Notes under the pieces: generated by a model | The model's database searches: none | What the model saw: the letters and a program-made list of their open reading frames with translations, nothing else | Told to the model about the DNA's origin: nothing | Program-made: the position numbers and the translations under genes | Shown: one piece after another, positions 49,814-56,709 of the stretch | Layout: each line of letters opens with the position of its first letter | Position numbering within the stretch: the first letter of the stretch is position 1 | Assembly (NCBI GenBank): GCA_035540495.1 | Contig: DATLGL010000022.1 | Location: forward strand, 1-56,709 | Length of the DNA: 56,709 nt | Source of the DNA: DASVEG01 sp035540495 | Lineage (GTDB): Bacteria; Actinomycetota; Acidimicrobiia; Acidimicrobiales; CADCTF01 | Reading direction: 5' to 3'

Positions 49814-50692
49814 TCAGCTGACCAGCTTCTTCATCTCCGCTTCGAGCTCGGCGACCGTCCACCGGTCGTTCTTCTCGACGCCGTCGGTCATCGTCCAGCC
49901 CTGGAAGAGCTTGACGGTGCCGCCCTGGACGAAGAACACCTTGCCGTTGGCCGGGCAGTTCTCCGTGGCGAGGTACGCCACGAGCGGCGAGATGTTGGCC
50001 GGGTTCCAGATGTCGAACTTGGCCGCGTCCTCGGGCGCCTTCACGATGTCGCCGAGACCCGGGGTCGACTCCGTCATGCGGGTGCGGGCGGCGGGAGCGA
50101 TGGCGTTCGACCGGACGCCGTAGCGAGCCAGCTCCTGGGCGCAGATGACCGTGAACGAGGCGATGCCGGCCTTGGCCGCGCCGTAGTTCGTCTGGCCGGG
50201 GTTGCCCAGCAGGCCCGAGGTCGACGAGGTGTTGACGATCGCCGCCTTCACCTCCTTGCCCGCCTTGGCCTGCTCACGCCAGTAGGCGGCGGCCCAGCGG
50301 GTCGGGACGAAATGACCCTTGAGGTGGACGTGGATCACCGAGTCCCACTCCTCCTCCGTCATGTTCACGAGCACGCGGTCACGCAGGATCCCCGCGTTGT
50401 TCACGAGCACGTGCAGGTCGCCGAACGTCTCGACCGCGGTGTTGATGAGGCGCTGGCCGCCTTCCCATTCGGCGATGTTGTCGGTGTTGGCGACGGCCTC
50501 GCCGCCCATCTCCTTGATCTCGTCGACCACCTGCTGTGCCGGCGTGCGGTCGTCGCCCGATCCGTCGACGGCGCCGCCGAGGTCGTTCACGACGACCTTC
50601 GCACCCTCCGACGCGAAGAGCAGCGCATGCTCGCGGCCGATGCCACGACCGGCTCCCGTGATGATGGCGACGCGTCCGTCGAGAGCGCCCAT
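49814..50692 (-). CDS. Short-chain dehydrogenase (MFE-2-like)
   Basis: 292 residues. Rossmann start TGAGRGIGREHA, NDLGGAVDGSG, NNAGILRDR, catalytic Ser (NTSSTSG) and YGAAK, then a C-terminal extension. Resembles the (3R)-hydroxyacyl-CoA dehydrogenase part of multifunctional enzyme 2. ATG 50692 is placed 9 nt behind GGAGG; TTG 50698 is too close. Probably a beta-oxidation-type enzyme. Confidence 0.9.
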   Translation of the reverse strand: MGALDGRVAIITGAGRGIGREHALLFASEGAKVVVNDLGGAVDGSGDDRTPAQQVVDEIKEMGGEAVANTDNIAEWEGGQRLINTAVETFGDLHVLVNNAGILRDRVLVNMTEEEWDSVIHVHLKGHFVPTRWAAAYWREQAKAGKEVKAAIVNTSSTSGLLGNPGQTNYGAAKAGIASFTVICAQELARYGVRSNAIAPAARTRMTESTPGLGDIVKAPEDAAKFDIWNPANISPLVAYLATENCPANGKVFFVQGGTVKLFQGWTMTDGVEKNDRWTVAELEAEMKKLVS

Positions 50693-50775
50693 GTCCAACT
50701 ACCTCCAAGGATCGTGTACTGGCCCAGGAGGCTTGCAGGCGCCTCTCGGCGGGCGCAACTTCCCCACGCCGGAGC

Positions 50776-52713
50776 TCAGCGGGTGTAGATGTCGACCGTC
50801 GAGCCCTTGCGCGCCTGCTGGCCCGCGGCGGGGCTGCTGTCGAAGACCTTCTTGTTCGGCGGGCCGTAGCGGTCGCCGAGGCGGAGCCCGACCGACTCGA
50901 GGCGCGACTGCGCCTCCGATTCGGTGAGACCGCGCAGGTTCGGCACCGCGACCGTCTCGGGCCCCTTCGACACGATGATCTTCACCTCGTCGCCGGGCTG
51001 CACCGCCGTGCCGGGCGCGGGGGAGGTCGAGATCACCTGGCCCTTCTCGACCTCGTCGCTGAACGCCTCTTCACGGCCGACGTTGAAGCCGAGGTTCTTG
51101 AGGAAGTTCGTGACCGCGTCGACGGCCCGGTCGGCGAGGCTCTCGCGCGGGATCTCCTTCGGCTCCTTGCCCTTCGAGAGGACGACGGTGACGACGCTGT
51201 CACGCGCCGCCGTGTCGGTCGGCTGCCAGGAGACAACGCGGCCCTTCTCGACCGTGTCGGAGTAGACGGCCGGACCCTCGGCGTACTGGAGCTGACGCTC
51301 GGCGAGCGCAGCGGTCGCTTCGGCGGCTGTCAGGTTCGCGAGGTCCGGAACCTCCCGCGGCCGGGGGCCGTTGGAGACGACGACCCTGATCGTGCCGCCT
51401 TCCTTCAGCGCGTCGCGGGCCAGCGGTGACTGGTCCTTGATGTGCCCCTTCGGCACCGACTCGTCGAACTCGAGACGGGTCTGGACGATCTCGAACTTCT
51501 CGTCGTCGACCTCGGACGCCGCCTGCTCGAGCGTCATCCCGCTCAGATCGGGCACGTCGTACGACGGCTTCGTGACACCGGACGCGGCGAGCGCGATGCC
51601 GCCGCCGCCGAGGAGCGCGAGGAGGACGACCAGGATCGCGATGCGCTTCCGCCAGCGGCGGGCGGGCCGCTCCTCGACCACGTCACTCGACGGCACCGCG
51701 GCCTGCGCGGCACCGGTCGTCGCGATCTCGTCGTCGAAGAGCCGGGGGCCGGCCGCGGTTCCGGTGGCGACCGCGGGTGCCGCCTTCGTCGACTCCGGCA
51801 ACACCGTGAGGTCGTCGGGTTCCCGATCGGCGGTGCGCCCGTCGGGACGAGACGAATCGGCGACGGGCAGCGGTGCGGGTCGGGGCAGCCGCTCCGCCGC
51901 CTCCTCCAGGAGCCGGATGAGGTCCGACGCGTCGGCGCGTCCGTCGGGATCGGGATGGCCTGCGGCGCCGAGCGCGTCGGCGAGAACCTCGAGCTCGGGC
52001 GGCACCGGGATCGGCTGGTCGATCCGCGCCATCAGCGTCGCGATCGTGGTGTCGGCGGAGAACGGCACCTTGCCCGTGACCGCCTCGATCAGCACCAGGC
52101 ACAGGGCGTACACGTCGGCCTTGCCGTCGACGCGGGAGCCCTTGGCCTGCTCAGGAGACGCGTAGCGGGCGGTGCCGACGATGGCGCCAGCCGGCTCCGT
52201 CCACGCCGCTTCGGCCAGAGCGCGTGCGAGGCCGAAGTCGGCGATGACGAGGCGCGCCTCGTCATCGAAGAGGAGGTTGGCCGGCTTGATGTCGCGGTGC
52301 ACGAGCCCACGGCGGTGCGCGTACGCCAGCGCGTCGGCGGCCTGCAGGCCGACGAGCAGAGCCTGTGACGGCGAGAGCCGCTCGCCCCGGTCGAGCATGT
52401 CGCGCAACGACCCGCCGCTGAGGTACTCGAGCACGAGCCACGGGCCGTCTTCGTCCTCTCCCCAGTCGAAGACCTGGAGGACGTGGGGATGGCGGAGCGC
52501 AGCCACCGACTGGGCCTCGGCTCGGAACCGGCGGAGGAACGTCTCGTCCTGCGCCAGCGCCGGATGCAGGACCTTGACCGCGACGCGACGGCGCAGCTTG
52601 ACGTCGTCGGCCACGTAGACGTGGGCCGACGCGCCCGTGCCCAGCGGCGCGACCAGTCGGTATCGCCCGCCGAGCACGCGGCCGATCTGTTCGGCGATGC
52701 GAGGCGGAGCCAC
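50776..52713 (-). CDS. PASTA-domain Ser/Thr kinase (PknB-type)
   Basis: 645 residues. Kinase domain (~19-275) with GTGASAHVYVADD, catalytic K47, HRDIKPANLL (139-148) and DFGLA (159-163). Juxtamembrane linker, membrane helix (~357-378) and four extracellular PASTA repeats (~383-645). PASTA domains bind muropeptides or lipid II, so it probably monitors cell-wall synthesis. It lacks the usual cell-division neighbours. GTG 52713. Confidence 0.95.
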   Translation of the reverse strand: MAPPRIAEQIGRVLGGRYRLVAPLGTGASAHVYVADDVKLRRRVAVKVLHPALAQDETFLRRFRAEAQSVAALRHPHVLQVFDWGEDEDGPWLVLEYLSGGSLRDMLDRGERLSPSQALLVGLQAADALAYAHRRGLVHRDIKPANLLFDDEARLVIADFGLARALAEAAWTEPAGAIVGTARYASPEQAKGSRVDGKADVYALCLVLIEAVTGKVPFSADTTIATLMARIDQPIPVPPELEVLADALGAAGHPDPDGRADASDLIRLLEEAAERLPRPAPLPVADSSRPDGRTADREPDDLTVLPESTKAAPAVATGTAAGPRLFDDEIATTGAAQAAVPSSDVVEERPARRWRKRIAILVVLLALLGGGGIALAASGVTKPSYDVPDLSGMTLEQAASEVDDEKFEIVQTRLEFDESVPKGHIKDQSPLARDALKEGGTIRVVVSNGPRPREVPDLANLTAAEATAALAERQLQYAEGPAVYSDTVEKGRVVSWQPTDTAARDSVVTVVLSKGKEPKEIPRESLADRAVDAVTNFLKNLGFNVGREEAFSDEVEKGQVISTSPAPGTAVQPGDEVKIIVSKGPETVAVPNLRGLTESEAQSRLESVGLRLGDRYGPPNKKVFDSSPAAGQQARKGSTVDIYTR

Positions 52714-52795
52714 ACGTCGAGGTTACCGGCGCGATCCCGTGTTCCTGTGGACACCGGCGTCTCCGACTACGGCTTGTCGGGGCCCCACGAGCAGA

Positions 52796-53212
52796 ATGTC
52801 TGGCGTGCGCGCACGCCTGTTCCAGTTCGGGATCCTGGCCGCGCTGGCCGCCGCCGCGTTTCTCATGTACCTCGCGTTCGACACCGGTCGCGACGAGGAG
52901 CCCGTCGTGCGCCGGGACGGGATCGTGCGGGTGTTCCCCCAGCCGAACACCGTCGTCCTCCGTCAGGAGCCGATCGGCGTCGAGCTCGCGTTCGGCTACA
53001 CAGCCGTCATCTACATCGACCGGACGCGGATCCCCGAAGATCAGGTCGACGTGCAGGCCGGCATCAACCGCTTCTCGTTCACGCCCGGCCAGGGCAAGGA
53101 GATTTCCCGGCTCGACGAGGGCCGCCACTGCGCGCGGATCGAGTACTCCTCGACGTCGACCGAGGGCACCTCGGCGGTCCGCACCTACTCCTGGTGCTTC
53201 AACGCCGCGTAG
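52796..53212 (+). CDS. Membrane-anchored hypothetical protein
   Basis: 138 residues. One N-terminal membrane helix (~8-28), then a small beta-rich outer domain: VFPQPNTVVLRQEPIGVELAFGY, TAVIYIDRTRIPEDQV, FTPGQGKEISRLDEGRHCARI, with two Cys (RHCARI and SWCFN) that could pair. No known domain recognised. Divergent from the PASTA kinase gene. Confidence 0.7.
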   Translation: MSGVRARLFQFGILAALAAAAFLMYLAFDTGRDEEPVVRRDGIVRVFPQPNTVVLRQEPIGVELAFGYTAVIYIDRTRIPEDQVDVQAGINRFSFTPGQGKEISRLDEGRHCARIEYSSTSTEGTSAVRTYSWCFNAA

Positions 53213-53256
53213 GGACCACCACCCACGATCACCCCTCGTGTGCGAGCGGGGGTCAG

Positions 53257-55278
53257 CTACTCGGGGAGGTCGCCGGTCTCGAGGAGGTGCTGGAAGCCCG
53301 CTTCGTCGAGGATCGGGATGCCGAGCTCTTCCGCCTTCGAGAGCTTCGCTGCGCCTGGGGCATCGCCGACGACCACCGCAGTCGTCTTCTTCGAGACACT
53401 GCCGGGTGCCTTTCCACCGCGCGACTTGATGATCTCCTCGGCGGCCTCCCGCGAGTAGCTCTCGAGGGTGCCGGTGACGACGATCGACATGCCGGCCAGG
53501 GTCTGCGGTTGCTCCTCGACGACCGGTCCCTCGAAGTTCACGCCTGCCGCCCGTAGCCGCTCGATCACGGCGCGGTTGGCCTCGGACGAGAAGAAGTCGA
53601 ACACGCTGGCCGCGATCTTCGGGCCGATGCCCTCCACCGCCGCGATCTCCTCGACGGACGCCGTCATGATCCGGTCGAGGTGGCCGAACGCGCGGGCCAG
53701 CACGTGGGAACCGGTCGTACCCAGTCCTCGGATGTTGAGGCCGATGAGGAGGTTGCCGAGCGGGCGCGACTTCGAGGCCTCGATCGCCGTCAGCAGGTTG
53801 CGGATCGACACCTCGCCGAACCCCTCGATCCGCCCGACCTTCTCCGGCGTCAGCGCGTAGATGTCGCTGACGTCGTCGAGGATCCCGAGCCCGGTGAACT
53901 GGTATGCCCGCTGCTCACCGAAGCCCTCGATGTCCATGGCGGCGCGCGAGGCGAAGTGCTGGATGCGGCCGGCCCGCTGCGACGGGCACTCGAGGTTCGT
54001 GCAGAACGTGTCGCTCTCGCCTTCGATGCGTGTGAGCGGCTCGCCGCACGACGGACACGTCTTCGGAAACGTCCACTCGGGCAGCCCGTCGGGTCGCTGC
54101 GCGAGCACCGGCCCCACGACCTCCGGGATGACGTCACCGGCCTTGCGGACGATCACCGTGTCGCCGGGACGCACGTCCTTGGCTCGCACCTGGTCTTCGT
54201 TGTGGAGCGTGGCGAGCCCGACGGTGGAGCCGCCGACGAAGACCGGCTCCAAGCGGGCGAACGGTGTCGCCTTGCCCGTCCGGCCGATCGACACCTCGAT
54301 GTCGAGCAGCTTCGTCGTCCGCTCCTCGGGTGGGAACTTGAACGCGATCGCCCATCGAGGCGCTTTGGACGTCGACCCGAGCTCCCGGCGCTGCGCGAGG
54401 TCGTCGACCTTGATCACGACGCCGTCGATCTCGTACGGCACGCTGTGGCGTCGCTCCTGCCAGCCGGCGCAGAACTCGTGCACCGCCTCGAGCGAGTCGA
54501 GCACGCGGATCTCGGGGTTGACCGGCATGCCCCACGACCGCAACGACTCCAACGTCTGCGAGTGATGGGTGAACGCCGGGCCGCCCTCGATCGCGCCGAG
54601 CTGGTACGACCAGAACGACAGCGCGCGGCTCGCGGTGATCGACGGGTCCTTCTGGCGCAGCGACCCTGCGGCCGCGTTCCGCGGGTTGGCGAACAGCCTC
54701 GCCTCGGCCTCGGCCTGCCGGCGGTTCAGCTCCTCGAACGACCCCGTCGGCATGTAGACCTCTCCGCGGACCTCGACCAGTGCCGGCGCGTCGCCCGAGA
54801 GGCGGTTCGGGATGGCGTCGATCACGCGCACGTTGGCGGTGACGTCCTCCCCCACCCGACCGTCGCCTCGCGTCGCACCCCGCTCGAGAACGCCGTCGCG
54901 GTAGAGCAACGACAGCGCGACACCGTCGATCTTCAGCTCGCACGCGTACGACACGTCGCCCGAGATGAAGCGCTCCATCCGCTTGCCCCATCCGAGGAGC
55001 TCGTCGAAGGAGAAGGCGTTGTCGAGCGACATCATCGGCATGACGTGCTCGACGGGGGCGAACGTCGCCGACGCCGCGCCGCCGACCCGCTGCGTCGGCG
55101 AGTCGGGCGTCCGCAGCTCGGGGTGCTGCTCCTCGATCGACTGCAGCTCGCGGACGAGCGCGTCGTACTCGAAGTCGGAGATCTCCGGCGCGTCCTCTTC
55201 GTAGTAGCGGCGGTTGTGGTGCTCGACGAGCGAACGGAGCTCTTCCGCCCGCTCGGCGGGGTTGTCGGAGCAGGTCAA
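53257..55278 (-). CDS. ligA: NAD-dependent DNA ligase
   Basis: 673 residues. It seals nicks with NAD. Seen: domain Ia YYEEDAPEISDFEYD, adenylation motif CELKIDGVALS with K116, zinc finger CPSCGEPLTRIEG...CTNLECPSQ, HhH region and a C-terminal BRCT domain (~595-673). TTG 55278 start; no ATG nearby gives a complete N-terminus. The MetE-like gene ends 7 nt upstream. Confidence 0.97.
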   Translation of the reverse strand: MTCSDNPAERAEELRSLVEHHNRRYYEEDAPEISDFEYDALVRELQSIEEQHPELRTPDSPTQRVGGAASATFAPVEHVMPMMSLDNAFSFDELLGWGKRMERFISGDVSYACELKIDGVALSLLYRDGVLERGATRGDGRVGEDVTANVRVIDAIPNRLSGDAPALVEVRGEVYMPTGSFEELNRRQAEAEARLFANPRNAAAGSLRQKDPSITASRALSFWSYQLGAIEGGPAFTHHSQTLESLRSWGMPVNPEIRVLDSLEAVHEFCAGWQERRHSVPYEIDGVVIKVDDLAQRRELGSTSKAPRWAIAFKFPPEERTTKLLDIEVSIGRTGKATPFARLEPVFVGGSTVGLATLHNEDQVRAKDVRPGDTVIVRKAGDVIPEVVGPVLAQRPDGLPEWTFPKTCPSCGEPLTRIEGESDTFCTNLECPSQRAGRIQHFASRAAMDIEGFGEQRAYQFTGLGILDDVSDIYALTPEKVGRIEGFGEVSIRNLLTAIEASKSRPLGNLLIGLNIRGLGTTGSHVLARAFGHLDRIMTASVEEIAAVEGIGPKIAASVFDFFSSEANRAVIERLRAAGVNFEGPVVEEQPQTLAGMSIVVTGTLESYSREAAEEIIKSRGGKAPGSVSKKTTAVVVGDAPGAAKLSKAEELGIPILDEAGFQHLLETGDLPE

Positions 55279-55285
55279 TCGAGGC

Positions 55286-56296
55286 TCAGGCGCCGACGGA
55301 CATCCGAGCCGCGTACGCCTGGTCCTGGACGCGCTCCGCGACGCGGCGGACGAGGCTCATCACCACCGGCACCTGCGACTCGTCGTGCATCGCGAGGCCG
55401 CACGCGGGCGTGAGCAGCGCTTGCGTGCGTAGCCGCACCGGATCGCATCCACCGGCGGTGAGGCCCTTCCACACGTCGACGAGCCGATGCCAGTGGGTCT
55501 CGTACCGGTCGCCGAACGGTCGGTCGGTCGGAACGATCCCCCACGCGACCCAGCCACCGCGATCGAGGAACACCGACAGCGCGGCGGCATCGTCGATCGA
55601 CTCGGGAACCGCTGGCAACGACACCAGGTCGGGACCGGCGTGCAGCACGAGCGACCAGTCGACGGCACCGCAGCAGTGGACTCCGTGCACCGCGGCGCCC
55701 GCTGACGCCGCAGTGGCGAGCGACCCCGAGATCAGGTCGACCGTCTCTTCCGGCACCAAGGGGAAGCCCGGATGCATCGCCCGCGCAAGAGACGGCTCGT
55801 CGAGCACGAGCACGATGGGCGCATCGGGGACGCGTTCGCGTGCCGACGCGACGAGTGCCTGCACCCGTCCCTGCACGGTCTCCGACGCGACCGAGAACGC
55901 CTTCGCGGCCCGCGCACCCGCATCGACCAGCGCGAGACCGAGCGTGACCGGACCCGTCAGCTGGATCTTGATCGTTCCCTTCCGCCCGGTTGCCGCAGTG
56001 AGGAAGGCGAGCGTCCCGCCCCACGCCGCGTCGTCGAGAGGCGCGTCGGTGTCGCCCGGGCCGAACGACCGGCGCTCGATGGTGAGCCGTCCGTCGTCGC
56101 GAACGCCCACGCCGGCCATGCCCGCCGAGACCTGGGCCAGCATCGATTCCTTCGACGACCGCCGAGGGAGCTGGGGCGCGGCCGGAAGCTCCGGGTGGAG
56201 CTGGAGCTCCGCGATGGCGGCGGCGTTGGCGTCGTCGTACGGAAGGCTCCCGACGCCTGTTGGCAGCCCGGGCTGCAGCACCACGGCCGCCGTCAC
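55286..56296 (-). CDS. MetE-like (cobalamin-independent methionine synthase) protein
   Basis: 336 residues, UROD/MetE barrel. Seen: GVGSLPYDDANAAAIAELQLHPELPAAPQLP, IQLTGPVTLGLAL, VLDEPSL, VHCCGAVDWSL (His-x-Cys zinc site) and LTPACGLAMHDE (second Cys). It keeps the zinc ligands but only the C-terminal half of MetE. In mycobacteria a similar gene lies next to ligA; its function there is unknown, so methionine synthesis is not established. GTG 56296 overlaps the small upstream gene by four bases. Confidence 0.8.
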   Translation of the reverse strand: MTAAVVLQPGLPTGVGSLPYDDANAAAIAELQLHPELPAAPQLPRRSSKESMLAQVSAGMAGVGVRDDGRLTIERRSFGPGDTDAPLDDAAWGGTLAFLTAATGRKGTIKIQLTGPVTLGLALVDAGARAAKAFSVASETVQGRVQALVASARERVPDAPIVLVLDEPSLARAMHPGFPLVPEETVDLISGSLATAASAGAAVHGVHCCGAVDWSLVLHAGPDLVSLPAVPESIDDAAALSVFLDRGGWVAWGIVPTDRPFGDRYETHWHRLVDVWKGLTAGGCDPVRLRTQALLTPACGLAMHDESQVPVVMSLVRRVAERVQDQAYAARMSVGA

Positions 56297-56484
56297 GACT
56301 TGGCCTTCCTCGGCCTCGAGCGCGGCTTCGAGGTCTTGGCCGGGACGTCGCCGATCGCCGCGGCGACCATCTCGCGGCTCGCATCGAGCACCGCGAGCAA
56401 CTCCTCCGCCGACGCGGTCTCCTGACGGATCGCCAGGCTGTACCGCTTGATGATCTCGAGGTCGACCAGCCTGACCTCGCTCAT
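56293..56484 (-). CDS. Small hypothetical protein
   Basis: 63 residues, basic and Lys/Arg/Ala-rich at its C-terminus, with an amphipathic helical start (RLVDLEIIKRYSLAIRQETASAEELLAV...). GGGGGACGAG lies upstream of ATG 56484. It overlaps the MetE-like gene by four bases and is probably co-transcribed. No homologue recognised. Confidence 0.6.
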   Translation of the reverse strand: MSEVRLVDLEIIKRYSLAIRQETASAEELLAVLDASREMVAAAIGDVPAKTSKPRSRPRKAKS

Positions 56485-56613
56485 GGTCTCGTCCCCCTGC
56501 GTTCCGCCAAAGCTCCGCCGAAAGGGCTGGCGAAGTGAAGCCACGGTACCGCCGCCGACGACCCCCGGCCCAATCTGACCGGTGCGGCAGCCGTCTGCGA
56601 GAGTTCCTCGCTG

Positions 56614-56709
56614 ATGTCGATCGGTCGGGCTCTTCCGTGGGTGCTGCGCGTCGTGTGGGCCGTCGTGCCGTTCGTCTCCGGGCCGGCGTTCGACGTCGCG
56701 CTCTCCGAT
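56614..56709 (+). CDS. Partial membrane protein
   Basis: The first 32 residues of a frame open to the window edge (MSIGRALPWVLRVVWAVVPF...), with one membrane helix. Function cannot be judged from this piece. Confidence 0.4.
   Translation, partial: MSIGRALPWVLRVVWAVVPFVSGPAFDVALSD

Noticed and set aside
1..56709. tRNA, rRNA, IS element or prophage genes
   Set aside because: No cloverleaf, rRNA signature, transposase or integrase motif was seen by eye; a tRNAscan/Infernal run would be decisive.

Overview
The window is GC-rich, gene-dense chromosomal DNA with many GTG/TTG starts, 1-4 nt start/stop overlaps and very short divergent spacers. That points to a high-GC Gram-positive bacterium. Leader-peptide attenuators before leuA and ilvB, an IclR regulator divergent from leuCD, GatCAB, a PASTA kinase and secreted proteins carrying the 'YWL-ASDGGVFSYGDA' repeat fit Actinomycetota, probably an Acidimicrobiia-type lineage (inference; no rRNA is present). 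The gene order (IclR regulator/leuCD, serA, ilvC-ilvN-ilvB, gatB-gatA-gatC, ligA with a MetE-like gene behind it) matches the known order around Rv2987c-Rv3015c of Mycobacterium tuberculosis, so the backbone is an ancient actinobacterial block with lineage-specific genes between its parts.

Layout. 1-1035: an AbiEi/DUF559-type gene between two near-identical palindromes. 1069-4243: ndgR-like regulator divergent from leuC-leuD-trmO. 4216-10235 (minus): an attenuated leuA operon that continues into a leucyl-tRNA-synthetase paralogue without its editing domain, a diguanylate cyclase and crcB. 10269-14944: a membrane-anchored Lys/Ala-rich protein, a small lipoprotein, serA and a secreted double Cu/Zn-SOD protein. 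14992-21252: aspC and serC (divergent), an amidohydrolase/ABM pair and an acyl-CoA synthetase. 21265-25003 (minus): a subtilase with a Trp-repeat tail, a membrane histidine kinase and a receiver protein in overlapping frames. 25156-31507: ilvB-ilvN-ilvC behind a second attenuator, an alpha/beta hydrolase, a PLDc_N protein and ilvD. 31553-37061: a frameshifted subtilase, a large LuxR-type regulator, a cupin and a lipoprotein. 37094-40542: two ABC ATPase/permease pairs. 40517-44407: gatB-gatA-gatC and an esterase. 44514-48737: ferredoxin and TetR around an operator palindrome, a receiver-kinase, an SCP2 protein and an MFS exporter. 48943-56709: a DapA-like enzyme, an SDR, a PASTA kinase, ligA, a MetE-like enzyme and small genes.

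Functionally the core is branched-chain amino acid synthesis: IlvBN, IlvC and IlvD make the 2-keto acids, and LeuA and LeuCD extend to leucine. SerA and SerC plus an AspC-type aminotransferase supply serine and amino-group transfer. Two classical attenuators and one IclR operator connect these genes to amino acid supply. The most unusual items are the hairpin-flanked nuclease-fold gene at the left edge, the editing-less LeuRS paralogue in the leuA operon, the Trp-repeat subtilase/kinase cassette, and two families of dispersed palindromes. No rRNA, tRNA, CRISPR array, transposase or prophage gene was found, and no stretch over 300 bases lacks a gene.
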